DNA of 64,000 bases from Chryseobacterium senegalense (GCA_001403755.1 CYUH01000015.1:288589-352588); one strand, 5' to 3'. Positions 1 to 8,009 are shown, counted from the first letter of the stretch. The notes: generated from the sequence alone by a model not told the origin. Numbers and translations: made by a program.

Positions 1-2
1 TG

Positions 3-215
3 CCCGTTTTCAGCGATACAAAACCACTATATATCGGGTTTTTCCACACTGGAGCGTATCAGGAAACCATTGGGGGTTACGGCGGAGTTCACCATTGTTT
101 AATGCCGCAGCCAAAGCATATTCTCATTGATAAAGATGAGGATGGAAATTTCACTTACGAAGTTTTCCGGGAAGAACAACAACCGGAAGATGTTTTGAAA
201 CTTTTAGGATATTAA
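3..215 (+). CDS. speA: Biosynthetic arginine decarboxylase, C-terminal end (partial)
   Basis: Only the last 70 codons are in the window; the reading frame enters at base 3 and stops at 213-215. The peptide contains IGFFHTGAYQETIGGYGG followed by HHCLMPQPKHILID and ends in LLGY, which I recognise as the C-terminal part of the PLP-dependent biosynthetic arginine decarboxylase (arginine to agmatine), in particular the GAYQE segment near the active site of fold III decarboxylases. The agmatinase gene about 1.4 kb downstream on the same strand fits: together they convert arginine to putrescine. A terminator follows directly, so speB is not co-transcribed from this gene. Diaminopimelate or ornithine decarboxylases of the same fold are less likely because of the agmatinase neighbour. 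Confidence 0.85.
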   Translation, partial: PVFSDTKPLYIGFFHTGAYQETIGGYGGVHHCLMPQPKHILIDKDEDGNFTYEVFREEQQPEDVLKLLGY

Positions 216-221
216 AAATTT

Positions 222-250
222 AAGGAGCAACACAGGTCTGCTCCTTTTTT
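222..250 (+). terminator. Rho-independent terminator of speA
   Basis: Arms AAGGAGCA (222-229) and TGCTCCTT (239-246) form an 8-bp stem with a 9-base loop, followed by a T run. It lies 6 bases after the speA stop. Confidence 0.85.
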
Positions 251-257
251 ATGTTCG

Positions 258-341
258 GTCCCGCTTTCCGTTGCAATCTTTTTTGCGGCGGCGAAGCCGC
301 CGCAAAAAAGGATTTTCACTCCAATCGGGGCTAGAAGCTCC
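258..341. repeat. Compound intergenic hairpin element (probable dispersed Flavobacteriia repeat)
   Basis: A perfect 15-bp inverted repeat, CTTTTTTGCGGCGGC (278-292) and GCCGCCGCAAAAAAG (296-310), with a GAA loop, is flanked by GTCCCGCTTTCCGTTGCAAT (258-277) on the left and by GATTTTCACTCCAATCGGGG (311-330) plus CTAGAAGCTCC on the right. The GC-rich core stands out against the AT-rich surroundings. From memory, the same arrangement (flank, GC hairpin, flank) occurs many times between genes in Flavobacterium and Chryseobacterium genomes; that is recollection, not a search. It can also act as a terminator for the convergent HAD gene ending at 408. Confidence 0.6.
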
Positions 342-407
342 GGTGGAAATTCTTACCAGAGACAAAAATGCCGGCTGACGCTCGCTTCGCTCGCGCCACC
401 TTTAAAC

Positions 408-1067
408 CTAAAAATATTTCCCGATATTTTCAAATTCAATATCCGAAAAATCCGAAACCAACAAACTTGCTTTTTCGTAGACCTGGTTGCTCGAATGAGC
501 ACTTTGATACGCCACGCAAAAAATTCCGGCAGCCGATGCCGCTTCAATTCCGTTGGTGGAATCTTCAATCACCATGCAATGTTCTTTGGGTTCAGCAGCG
601 AGTTCGGCAGCCAGAAGAAAAATCTCGGGATGAGGTTTGGATTCCTGAAGATCAGCACCGCTTATCTTTCCGACGAAATATCGTTCAAGATCAAATTTTT
701 CGAACACCCAGTTGATCGTATTCATGTGAGCGGACGATGCCAAAACGAGTTTAATCCCGTTTTCATAGTAATGCACAATCAAATCTTTCACTCCAGGAAT
801 TAAATCGAAATCCGGATCGGTATCGAAATAATATTTAAAGTAATTTCTCTTGATGGCAGCAAGGTCTTCATGAGATTCCTCCAAATTGAATTTTTCAACC
901 AGCGTGGTGCAAACTTTCTTCGTGGAGGCACCGGTGAAACTGGTGTAAAGTTCTTCGGAAACGTCGATCCCGAAATCTTCAAACATTTTGAAGTAGGCCT
1001 TGCGGTGCAGTGGCTCTGTGTCCACAATTACACCGTCCATATCGAAGAGAACTGCTTTTAACGGCAT
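408..1067 (-). CDS. HAD-superfamily hydrolase (beta-phosphoglucomutase-like)
   Basis: A 219-residue HAD phosphatase of the beta-phosphoglucomutase/phosphoglycolate phosphatase-like group. Motif I is FDMDGVIVD near the N-terminus, with nucleophile D9 and acid/base D11; the helical cap follows (about 15-85); motif II is the Ser in LVLASSAH; motif III is the Lys in ESKPHPE; motif IV is VIEDSTNG. All catalytic motifs are intact, so it is probably an active sugar-phosphate phosphatase or mutase; the substrate cannot be read from sequence. Its start lies 4 bases after the stop of the upstream PH-like gene on the same strand, so the two form an operon. It is convergent with speA. Confidence 0.85.
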   Translation of the reverse strand: MPLKAVLFDMDGVIVDTEPLHRKAYFKMFEDFGIDVSEELYTSFTGASTKKVCTTLVEKFNLEESHEDLAAIKRNYFKYYFDTDPDFDLIPGVKDLIVHYYENGIKLVLASSAHMNTINWVFEKFDLERYFVGKISGADLQESKPHPEIFLLAAELAAEPKEHCMVIEDSTNGIEAASAAGIFCVAYQSAHSSNQVYEKASLLVSDFSDIEFENIGKYF

Positions 1068-1071
1068 ATTA

Positions 1072-1476
1072 TTAATACTTAACTATAATAGATGGATTGA
1101 TGCTCAATAGATTTTGTTTAAATTCTTCCAAATTTTGTGGAGATATTACAATGCTTTTATTACCATAAAAAATTTCTACTCTCCCAAAAACAGAAGGGGC
1201 CGGAGAAGCGATTACATTCCATGTTTTTTCAATTTTTTTAATCTGATGGATATCAATATTTGTACTTCCGAAAAAACTATTATTTATTTTTAATATTTGA
1301 TTATCAATGGAATATCTAATTCCGAAAATACAAATGCTAACGAAAATAAAATAGAACGCCATGAGTATTAATCCCAATGTTTTAGGTTCAGTGTAGGACT
1401 GATAAACCATAAAAAAGAATGCTCCATATACGATCAGAAGAGTTTCTAAGCCATATTTTACGGGAATTATTTTCAT
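1072..1476 (-). CDS. Membrane-anchored PH-like domain protein (DUF1200/bPH_4 type)
   Basis: A small protein of 134 residues with two adjacent hydrophobic helices near the N-terminus (around LLIVYGAFFFMVYQ and GLILMAFYFIFVSICIF), then a beta-rich domain with NNSFFGSTNIDI, SPAPSVFGRVEIFY and ISPQNLEEF. This arrangement matches the bacterial PH-like DUF1200 (bPH_4) family, in which SPAPS and ISP segments are typical; function unknown. A longer reading frame reaches 1575, but I prefer the ATG at 1474-1476 (MKIIPVKYG) because the longer start would overlap the divergent speB promoter at 1563-1570 and adds a non-conserved tail. On the minus strand a near-consensus -7 box (TAAATTTA) lies just upstream of the chosen start. 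It is followed at 4 bases by the HAD gene. Confidence 0.7.
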   Translation of the reverse strand: MKIIPVKYGLETLLIVYGAFFFMVYQSYTEPKTLGLILMAFYFIFVSICIFGIRYSIDNQILKINNSFFGSTNIDIHQIKKIEKTWNVIASPAPSVFGRVEIFYGNKSIVISPQNLEEFKQNLLSINPSIIVKY

Positions 1477-1562
1477 CGTTTTAGTTTTTCTTGCTATAAA
1501 TTTAGGAATTTTAATAGGAATAATGAATGAAAAATCGGTTTTTAGTCCTTCCTGAAAATAAC

Positions 1563-1570
1563 TATCTTTG
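1563..1570 (+). promoter_or_regulatory. speB promoter, -7 box TATCTTTG
   Basis: TATCTTTG fits the Bacteroidota -7 consensus TAnnTTTG. The expected transcript start is near 1575, about 33 bases before the speB ATG. No clear TTTG was seen at -33. Confidence 0.55.
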
Positions 1571-1607
1571 GACATCTGAAAATTTTAAATTTAAATATAA
1601 TATTTCT

Positions 1608-2459
1608 ATGAAAACATACGCAGGAATTCCCGAAGAAAATGCCACTCTCGAAAACTCAAAAGTAATGCTCGTTACCGTTCCTTACGACGGAACTTCAACC
1701 TGGGGGAAAGGAGCCGACAAAGGCCCGGAACTTTTTCTTGACGCTTCCGAAAATATGGAATTGTACGACATTGAAACTGGAACAGAACCCTATTTGGAAG
1801 GCGTTTATTTAGCTGGAGAAATCTCTGAAAATTCTTCTCCTGAAGCGATGACAGAAGCGGTTTACCAAAAAACCAAAGATTTGCTGAACCACGAAGGGAA
1901 ACTCTTCACGCTTTTTGGTGGCGAACATTCGGTTTCGATTGGTTCGATCCGTGCAGTAGGTGAAAAATATGAAAATTTAACCGTTTTGCAATTGGATGCG
2001 CATACGGATCTTCGTCCAGATTTCCATGGTTCTACTTCCAATCATGCCTGTGCGGTTTTCGAAGCAAGCCAGAAACATAATTTGGTTCAAGTGGGAATTC
2101 GTTCTTGCGATGTGGAAGAGGTGCAATATGTACAAAAGGATAATATGTTTTGGGCGCACGAAATCCACAGCAATCCGAATTGGATCGACGATGTTTTAGA
2201 AAGAGTTTCAGGTAATGTATATATCACGATCGATTTGGATGCTTTCGATCCATCGATTGCTCCTTCCACAGGAACTCCGGAACCGGGCGGTTTGCAGTGG
2301 TATCCAACGTTGGAGTTGCTTAAAAAAGTTTTTGAAAAATGCAATGTAGTTGCCTTTGATATTGTAGAATTAATGGATTCACCGATGCCTAAACCAACGG
2401 CTTTCCTTGCTGCAAAATTATATTATAAAATGTTGGCGTATTATCATATTTCGAAGTAG
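1608..2459 (+). CDS. speB: Agmatinase / arginase-family ureohydrolase
   Basis: A 283-residue manganese ureohydrolase. The metal ligands are all visible: H107 in FGGEHSVS, D130/H132/D134 in QLDAHTDLRPDFHG, and D209/D211 in ITIDLDAFDPS, followed by the family signature GTPEPGG. The expected reaction is agmatine to putrescine and urea, which fits the arginine decarboxylase upstream; arginase or another guanidino hydrolase is possible. The frame is open upstream to 1527, but the ATG at 1608 (MKTYAGIPEENA) lies downstream of the predicted promoter and starts the conserved sequence. Transcribed from its own promoter and ending in a terminator shared with the convergent hydrolase gene. Confidence 0.9.
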   Translation: MKTYAGIPEENATLENSKVMLVTVPYDGTSTWGKGADKGPELFLDASENMELYDIETGTEPYLEGVYLAGEISENSSPEAMTEAVYQKTKDLLNHEGKLFTLFGGEHSVSIGSIRAVGEKYENLTVLQLDAHTDLRPDFHGSTSNHACAVFEASQKHNLVQVGIRSCDVEEVQYVQKDNMFWAHEIHSNPNWIDDVLERVSGNVYITIDLDAFDPSIAPSTGTPEPGGLQWYPTLELLKKVFEKCNVVAFDIVELMDSPMPKPTAFLAAKLYYKMLAYYHISK

Positions 2460-2460
2460 A

Positions 2461-2519
2461 GGAAGGAAGAAAGAAGAAAGAAGAAAGAAAAAAGAACCAA
2501 GAACCAAGAATCAAGATTC
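2461..2519. repeat. Degenerate purine-rich short repeats
   Basis: A run built from GAAAGAA-like units passes into AGAACCAAGAACCAAGAATCAAG. It is low complexity, non-coding, and sits just after the speB stop. Similar AAGAACCAAGA tracts are, from memory, scattered between genes in Chryseobacterium-type genomes. Confidence 0.6.
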
Positions 2520-2561
2520 ATTAAATACAAACATTAATTAGTGCGTTTTGTGGTAAAAAAT

Positions 2562-2601
2562 AAAAATCTCTTTCAACAATTTGTTGAAAGAGATTTTTTT
2601 A
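2562..2601. terminator. Bidirectional terminator between speB and the S15 hydrolase gene
   Basis: AAAAATCTCTTTCAACAA (2562-2579) and TTGTTGAAAGAGATTTTT (2581-2598) are perfect inverted repeats of 18 bp with A and T tracts on the outer ends, so it can terminate transcripts arriving from either side. Confidence 0.9.
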
Positions 2602-2616
2602 TGTTTTAAAACGAAA

Positions 2617-4473
2617 TTATTTTAAAATATCGGCTTCAATAGAACTGTCGCCAAAGATTTTAATGAATGCTTTTGAATAATCTTCTTTTGTTGCAAGGTT
2701 CGGATTTGCCAAAAATTTCTGAGGATTTACCGTAAAAAGCGGAAACCACGTGCTAGAAATTTGAATTTGAATTCGATGTCCTTTTTTGAAGGTGTGCAGA
2801 ACATCTTGCAGCTGGAAATTAACAGCGGTTTTTTCGTTCGCCGCCAGTGGTTCTGGTTTTTCTTTCGAATTTCGGAATCTTGCGGGCATAATTTCGCTTC
2901 TTACCATTTGGTGGTAGTTGCCGTAGATAACCCCATCTTTCTTTTCTTTCGGAACAAAATCTTCCGGATACACATCAATTAGTTTTACCGCAAAATCTGC
3001 ATCAGTAGAAGTGGAAGCGATATTTAGTTTTGCTATGATTTCACCACCGAAAGTAAGATCTTCCGTCAACGGTTCTGTTGTGAAAGTCAAAACATCCGGT
3101 CTTCCGACTGCGAAACGCTGGTCTTCGCTCATATAATTTCTTGGCGTGAATCCATTGAAATCTTTCAAATTATCCGAACTCAAAACAGGATTATTGGGAT
3201 CGCTGTAATATTCAGAAAAGCTCGCAGATGGATTTTTGTTTAAAGTTCCATTAGCAAGATAAAAATTGATTTTATGGGCATTTTTTGGAGGATACTGAGC
3301 GAATTCTTTCCACTCTTTTTTGCCGGTGTCGTACATCATCGCTTCCGGCAATCCCGCGTCGGTTTTGGAATTTTCTTTTAAATAATGATGAAAGAACTTT
3401 GTTTCTAAATTTTTCTGATAATAAGTTGCAATGCTATCGCCGAAGTAAATTTCGTTGTGGAAATGTTTTCCTGTTTCTCTAGACCAAGCGCCATGAGAAA
3501 ATGGTCCCATCACGATGGTGTTTTTAGCTTTCGGACTGGTTTTTTCAATCGTTTTGTAAATATTTAATGGTCCGAATAAATCTTCAGCGTCGTACCAACC
3601 ACCAACGGTCATTATCGCATGGTTTACGTTTTTTAAGTGAGGAAGAAGACTTCTTTTTTGCCAGTACTGATCATAGTTTGGATGGTTCATAATCTCCGTC
3701 ATGAAGAAATTATCCTTGTAATATTTTTCGTAGCCGTCTTTTAAAGCTCCGAGGTCACGGTAGAATTTCAAGCCGTCTTCTGAAGTAGGTTTTACGAAAG
3801 AATCCATATACCAACCTTCTTTTTCGGGTTTGGTTTTTTGTACGCCAAAAACCGGGAAAGTGCGAAAATATCCGAGCATGAATTTACCGTTGTGTAGAAA
3901 ATCATCATTCCAAAAATCGGAAATCGGTGCTTGAGGTGAAGATGCTACTAATGCGGGGTGATCAGCCAAAATTCCAGCCGCGGTATAGAATCCGGGATAG
4001 GAAGTTCCATATTGTCCCACTTTGCCATTATTGTTGGTGATGTTTTTCAGGAGCCAGTCAATCGTGTCGTAGGTATCAGTACTTTCATCAACATCCTTCT
4101 TGGTTTTTCGTTCTACTTGCGGTGTCATGTTGGTGAAAGTTCCTTCGCTCATGTACCTTCCACGGACATCCTGATAAACGAATATATATTTTTCGTTCAT
4201 CAAATATTTGTTCGGTCCCAAAGAACTTTTGTATTCAGTTTCGCCGTAGGGAGCAACGCTGTAGCACGTTCGCTGCATGAGGAAAGGATATTTTTTGGCT
4301 TTGGAAATATCTTTCGGAATATAGATGGAGGTAAAGAGTTTCACACCATCGCGCATCGGAATGTACACTTCTTTTTTGGTGAAATTTTCTTTAACAAAAT
4401 CATTGTTCGGTGCTTTTTGAGCAATCGTGAATACCCAAAAAAACAGCAGAATGAAAGGAAGGTTTTTTTTCAT
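2617..4473 (-). CDS. Secreted CocE/NonD (peptidase S15) family alpha/beta hydrolase
   Basis: A 618-residue protein with a signal peptide (about 1-19, ...FWVFTIAQ). The serine nucleophile S158 is in GQYGTSYPGF; the acid is D295 in GGWYDAEDLFG and the base H327 in MGPFSHGAW, the triad layout of alpha-amino acid ester hydrolases, cocaine esterase and X-Pro dipeptidyl peptidases (S15). After about residue 370 comes the C-terminal jelly-roll domain (TFGGEIIAKLNIAST, HRIQIQISSTWFP). The length is close to that of alpha-amino acid ester hydrolases (about 620-650). The physiological substrate is probably a peptide or ester outside the cytoplasm; annotation as glutaryl-7-ACA acylase is common but not informative. 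Transcribed alone, divergent from the AlkB gene. Confidence 0.88.
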   Translation of the reverse strand: MKKNLPFILLFFWVFTIAQKAPNNDFVKENFTKKEVYIPMRDGVKLFTSIYIPKDISKAKKYPFLMQRTCYSVAPYGETEYKSSLGPNKYLMNEKYIFVYQDVRGRYMSEGTFTNMTPQVERKTKKDVDESTDTYDTIDWLLKNITNNNGKVGQYGTSYPGFYTAAGILADHPALVASSPQAPISDFWNDDFLHNGKFMLGYFRTFPVFGVQKTKPEKEGWYMDSFVKPTSEDGLKFYRDLGALKDGYEKYYKDNFFMTEIMNHPNYDQYWQKRSLLPHLKNVNHAIMTVGGWYDAEDLFGPLNIYKTIEKTSPKAKNTIVMGPFSHGAWSRETGKHFHNEIYFGDSIATYYQKNLETKFFHHYLKENSKTDAGLPEAMMYDTGKKEWKEFAQYPPKNAHKINFYLANGTLNKNPSASFSEYYSDPNNPVLSSDNLKDFNGFTPRNYMSEDQRFAVGRPDVLTFTTEPLTEDLTFGGEIIAKLNIASTSTDADFAVKLIDVYPEDFVPKEKKDGVIYGNYHQMVRSEIMPARFRNSKEKPEPLAANEKTAVNFQLQDVLHTFKKGHRIQIQISSTWFPLFTVNPQKFLANPNLATKEDYSKAFIKIFGDSSIEADILK

Positions 4474-4537
4474 TAATTTTAAGTTTAAACGAATATATAC
4501 AAAAAATCAAGAAATTTGGGTTATAAAAATAAAAGGA

Positions 4538-5173
4538 ATGGATTTATTTGGATATCTCACCGATGCGAATCATAACCTACTTCCTAAAGATGGTACGGTG
4601 AATTATTATGGAAAAATTTTGGAGAAAGATGAAGCCGATGCATTTTATCGTCAACTGTTGCAAAACATTGAATGGAAAAATGACGAAGCGATAATTTTCG
4701 GGAAGAAAATTTTGACCAAGAGAAAAGTAGCTTGGTACGGCGACGCTCATTACGAATACACCTATTCCAATTCCACCAAAAAAGCTATTCTGTGGACGCC
4801 CGAATTGCTAAAATTGAAAGCTTTGGCGGAAGAAAAAACCGGTGAGAAATTCAATTCTTGCTTGTTGAATCTTTATCATAGCGGAGAAGAAGGCATGGCG
4901 TATCACAGCGATGGCGAAAAAGATTTGAAAAAAAACGGTGCGATTGCTTCATTAAGTTTTGGTGCGGAAAGAAAATTTTCCTTCAAACATAAATTCACCA
5001 AAGAAAAGGTAGACCTCTTGCTCGAGCATGGAAGTTTGTTGGTGATGAAAGACCAAACCCAAAGTTTTTGGCTGCACCGTTTGCCTCCCACAAAGAAAAT
5101 CCATACGCCAAGAATTAATCTGACTTTCCGGACGATTGTAGGTGAGCAATTGATTGAAAATCAGAACGAATAA
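4538..5173 (+). CDS. AlkB-like 2-oxoglutarate/Fe(II) dioxygenase (alkylated-DNA repair)
   Basis: A 211-residue AlkB homologue. The iron-binding residues are H123 and D125 (YHSDGE) and H180 (WLHRLPP); the 2-oxoglutarate-binding signature RxNxTxR is R192-I-N194-L-T196-F-R198. NLYHSGEEGMAYHSD is characteristic of the AlkB/ALKBH2-like group, which removes methyl lesions from DNA or RNA bases by oxidation. The frame is open upstream to 4427 inside the divergent gene, but the ATG at 4538 (MDLFGYL) begins the conserved sequence and avoids that overlap. Monocistronic by position; a hairpin follows at 5258. Confidence 0.88.
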   Translation: MDLFGYLTDANHNLLPKDGTVNYYGKILEKDEADAFYRQLLQNIEWKNDEAIIFGKKILTKRKVAWYGDAHYEYTYSNSTKKAILWTPELLKLKALAEEKTGEKFNSCLLNLYHSGEEGMAYHSDGEKDLKKNGAIASLSFGAERKFSFKHKFTKEKVDLLLEHGSLLVMKDQTQSFWLHRLPPTKKIHTPRINLTFRTIVGEQLIENQNE

Positions 5174-5257
5174 AGTTGTTTTAAATAAGTGATTGTTGAA
5201 CTAAACCCTCAGTAATTTTTTCATTTAGTATGATTAATAATGAAATTCTCCTACAAA

Positions 5258-5284
5258 AAAGAGACTCTTCTCGAAGTCTCTTTA
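5258..5284 (+). terminator. Probable terminator in the alkB-BON intergenic region
   Basis: Arms AAAGAGACT (5258-5266) and AGTCTCTTT (5275-5283) with an 8-base loop. The 5174-5513 gap holds this hairpin and the promoter at 5469; nothing else was recognised there. Confidence 0.6.
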
Positions 5285-5468
5285 TAAAAAATTTTACGAT
5301 AAAACCTTGATGCTGAAAAAAAGCTCGCGAAGCTTCCGCTTAACAAAGAATTTATTGTTGGATTTTCAAGCCCAACGAAACTCTGGTTATTATCAATTTT
5401 AATCACAGGAGTAAAAAAATTAAGAAAAATTTATCATAATTTAATGTTTCGGCATCCTTTTTATTGTT

Positions 5469-5476
5469 TAAATTTG
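5469..5476 (+). promoter_or_regulatory. Promoter of the BON protein operon, -7 box TAAATTTG
   Basis: Perfect TAnnTTTG. A TTTC at 5447-5450, 18 bases upstream, may be the -33 element. The expected start of transcription is about 5481, roughly 30 bases before the ATG at 5514. Confidence 0.65.
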
Positions 5477-5513
5477 GTAGTATAATATTTTATAACATTA
5501 AATAAATTCAACT

Positions 5514-5993
5514 ATGAAAAAAACATTAGCAATGGCAGCTTTGGCGCTTGCCGTGTCATTCGGTTCGATTTCTTGTAAGAAAAAAGTTACCGATGCTGAA
5601 CTTCAAACCCAAGCTACTACGGTAGTGTCTTCTAACCCAACTGCTTCTGTGGAAGTGAAAGACGGAACTGCTCACTTGAGTGGAACTTTCAAAGATCAAG
5701 CTTCTAAAGACGCGATGATTGCTTCCTTGAAAGCAATTCCGGGAGTGAAAGATGTTATGGATATGTCCACCATCGAAGCACCTGTTGTGGTAGAAACTGT
5801 TTCTGCAGTTGATCCTGCTGTTCAGCAAAAAGTAACCGATGCGGTGAAGGATTTCCCTTCTGTAAAAGTAGAAGTCATCAACGGCGAATTAACCCTTACC
5901 GGAAATGTTTCTCCGGAGCAAGCAAGAAAAATCAAAATGTCGGTAGACGCTTTGAAAGTTGGAAAAGTAAATTATAATTACACTGTTAAATAA
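5514..5993 (+). CDS. Lipoprotein with two BON domains
   Basis: A 159-residue protein with a lipoprotein signal: hydrophobic residues 5-16, then GSIS-C21-KKK, so Cys21 is the probable lipidation site. Two BON domains follow: about 24-86 (ASVEVKDGTAHLSGTFKD, IPGVKDVMD) and about 99-157 (VKVEVINGELTLTGNVSPEQ). BON domains (as in OsmY) bind phospholipid and are linked to envelope stress. Six bases separate it from the next gene, which also has a BON-like segment, so they are probably co-transcribed from the promoter at 5469. Confidence 0.8.
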   Translation: MKKTLAMAALALAVSFGSISCKKKVTDAELQTQATTVVSSNPTASVEVKDGTAHLSGTFKDQASKDAMIASLKAIPGVKDVMDMSTIEAPVVVETVSAVDPAVQQKVTDAVKDFPSVKVEVINGELTLTGNVSPEQARKIKMSVDALKVGKVNYNYTVK

Positions 5994-5999
5994 TTAATT

Positions 6000-6419
6000 A
6001 TGAGTGCATTACAAGATAAATACGCAGGAGTAATCTCTGCAGCTCAATCGGCAGGAATATCTAATCTTCAGGTAAGCGAGCAAGATGGAATTCTTTATGT
6101 TTCAGGAAACGCAGGTTCTACAGCAGCGAAAGATGCAGTTTGGAACGCTCTTGGAGCAATCGATTCTACTTATTCCGCATCTGATATCAACGTGGATGTT
6201 CAGGTAGTTGGTTTAGCAGCTGGTGCAGCATTAACTGTAGCTACAGAAGATTCTAACCTAAACATCAGACAGGAACCTTCTACTGATGCTGCTGTTATTG
6301 GAAAAGCAGCAAAAGGAGAATCCGTGACTTTGGTAGAACAAACTTCTGACGATTGGTGGAAAATAAAAACTGCTGACGGAGAAGAAGGTTATGCATACGC
6401 AAGATATTTGCGAGCTTAA
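6000..6419 (+). CDS. BON-like plus bacterial SH3 domain protein without a signal peptide
   Basis: A 139-residue protein. Residues 1-70 look like a BON/LysM-adjacent domain (AGISNLQVSEQDGILYVSG, AAKDAVWNALGAID), and residues 76-138 are a bacterial SH3 domain (NLNIRQEPSTDAAVIGKAAK, WWKIKTADGEEGYAYARYL). There is no signal peptide, and an in-frame extension is impossible because the previous gene's stop is only 6 bases upstream. So either the protein is cytoplasmic, unusual for an SH3b domain, or it is exported by another route. It is the second gene of a two-gene operon with the BON lipoprotein and is followed by a terminator. Confidence 0.75.
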   Translation: MSALQDKYAGVISAAQSAGISNLQVSEQDGILYVSGNAGSTAAKDAVWNALGAIDSTYSASDINVDVQVVGLAAGAALTVATEDSNLNIRQEPSTDAAVIGKAAKGESVTLVEQTSDDWWKIKTADGEEGYAYARYLRA

Positions 6420-6440
6420 TTCAGCATCCTTTCAATAATG

Positions 6441-6468
6441 AACCTCCGAGATATTCGGGGGTTTTTTT
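6441..6468 (+). terminator. Terminator of the BON operon
   Basis: AACCTCCGA (6441-6449) pairs with TCGGGGGTT (6455-6463, one G-U pair), then a T run. Confidence 0.8.
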
Positions 6469-6677
6469 ATGCTTTTAAGTGAAACATTCGACTGAATAAA
6501 TCTTTCGGTGAAAAATATATTCGTCTTTTGTGGTTTTTAAAAATAATGAATGGTTGTTATAAAGATAATTATATTCTGAAAATCAGTATGATAATCAAAA
6601 ATTAGTTGTTCTTTACCAATAAATCTGTCAAAATCACATACTGATTTACTTCTTCATGCATAAAAAACAAAAAAACA

Positions 6678-6685
6678 TATATTTG
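6678..6685 (+). promoter_or_regulatory. Symporter gene promoter, -7 box TATATTTG
   Basis: Perfect TAnnTTTG 73 bases upstream of the start at 6759. The rest of the 6469-6758 gap shows nothing recognisable. Confidence 0.6.
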
Positions 6686-6758
6686 TAAATCTTTGAAAAA
6701 ATTGATTGGAAACCGCATTGTTTCACACGGTTTCATTTAAAATTACAATATAATAATT

Positions 6759-8009
6759 ATGAAAGGTCAAAACAAACTCTTCTTTGCCATCATCATTGCA
6801 CTTATTTTAGGGGTTATTATGGGCGGCATTGTTCACACCCAATATCCTGAAAATGTGGAAGGATTTTCCAAAAACATCAAACTACTTGGAACGATATTTA
6901 TCCGGTTGGTTCAGATGATTATCGCGCCGTTGGTCTTCACCACTTTGGTGGTTGGAATTGCGAAAATGAGTGATATAAAAATGATCGGAAGGGTAGGAAC
7001 CAAGGCAATGCTGTGGTTTATAACCGCGTCACTGGTTTCGCTGTTTATCGGATTGGTTTTGGTGAATTGGTTAGAACCGGGACACGTTACCAAACTTCCG
7101 ATACAAGATGTTTCTTCAGCAGATGAACTCCTGAAATCAAGCAAAGGTTTTTCGATGGAAGATTTCGTAAAACACGTCATTCCAAAGAGTTTATTCGAAG
7201 CATTTGCCACCAACGAAGTTTTACAAATTGTAGTATTTTCGATAATGTTTGGAGTCGCTTTAGCCAATATGGGTGAAGAGTATGTGAAACCGATCATCAA
7301 AGCATTCGACATTTGCGCGCACGCAATCCTAAAAATGGTAGGTTACATCATGTGGTTTGCACCGTTTGGCGTTTTAGGAGCTATTGCGGCTGTGGTTGCG
7401 ACCAATGGTTTCGAAATTTTTAAAGTATATGCCATTTACCTCCGCGATTTCTTCTTCGCATTGGGAGTTTTATGGTTGGTTTTACTTTTAGTAGGTTACT
7501 TTATCTTAGGAAATCGACTTTTTGAATTGTTGAGAAGAATTAAAGAACCTTTATTGATCGCATTTTCCACTACCAGTTCGGAGGCGGTGTTCCCGAAATT
7601 GGTTGAAGAACTCGAAAGATTCGGCTGCAATAATAGAATTGTTTCCTTCATTTTGCCTTTAGGATATTCCTTTAATCTCGACGGAAGTATGATGTATATG
7701 ACCTTCGCTTCTATCTTTATCGCTCAGATTTATGGTATTGAAATGTCTGTAGGGCAGCAAATCACCATGCTTTTGGTATTGATGCTTACTTCCAAAGGAA
7801 TTGCGGGAGTTCCAAGAGCCAGTTTGGTGATTATCGTGGCCACTTGTACCATGTTTGGCATTCCGCCGGAAGGTATTGCACTAATTCTGCCAATCGACCA
7901 CTTCTGTGATATGGGTCGAAGCATGACCAATGTCCTTGGAAATGCCTTGGCGACCTCATCTGTTTCCAAATGGGAAGGACAGCTCGAAGATCATGGGGGC
8001 AATTTGTAA
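6759..8009 (+). CDS. Dicarboxylate/amino acid:cation (Na+ or H+) symporter, DAACS family
   Basis: A 416-residue inner-membrane transporter of the GltP/DctA/GltT family. Diagnostic motifs are the serine-rich re-entrant hairpin STTSSEAVFPK (HP1), NLDGSMMYMTFASIFIAQ (TM7, corresponding to the NMDGT cation-site region), the HP2 segment SKGIAGVPRASLVI, and IDHFCDMGRSMTNVLGNALA (TM8, with the substrate-binding Asp/Arg). About eight transmembrane helices plus two hairpins are visible. Substrates are typically glutamate, aspartate or C4-dicarboxylates with Na+ or H+; the exact one is not predictable here. It is 46 bases upstream of brnQ, so the two may be co-transcribed. Confidence 0.9.
   Translation: MKGQNKLFFAIIIALILGVIMGGIVHTQYPENVEGFSKNIKLLGTIFIRLVQMIIAPLVFTTLVVGIAKMSDIKMIGRVGTKAMLWFITASLVSLFIGLVLVNWLEPGHVTKLPIQDVSSADELLKSSKGFSMEDFVKHVIPKSLFEAFATNEVLQIVVFSIMFGVALANMGEEYVKPIIKAFDICAHAILKMVGYIMWFAPFGVLGAIAAVVATNGFEIFKVYAIYLRDFFFALGVLWLVLLLVGYFILGNRLFELLRRIKEPLLIAFSTTSSEAVFPKLVEELERFGCNNRIVSFILPLGYSFNLDGSMMYMTFASIFIAQIYGIEMSVGQQITMLLVLMLTSKGIAGVPRASLVIIVATCTMFGIPPEGIALILPIDHFCDMGRSMTNVLGNALATSSVSKWEGQLEDHGGNL

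Noticed and set aside
368..803. Overlapping plus-strand ORFs opposite the HAD gene
   Set aside because: They are shadows of a HAD phosphatase with all four catalytic motifs intact on the minus strand.
1477..1575. Longer N-terminus for the PH-like protein
   Set aside because: It overlaps the speB promoter region; the ATG at 1476 gives a better start with a -7-like box upstream.
1527..1607. Upstream extension of the agmatinase frame
   Set aside because: It contains the predicted promoter and overlaps the divergent gene's longest frame; conserved sequence begins at 1608.
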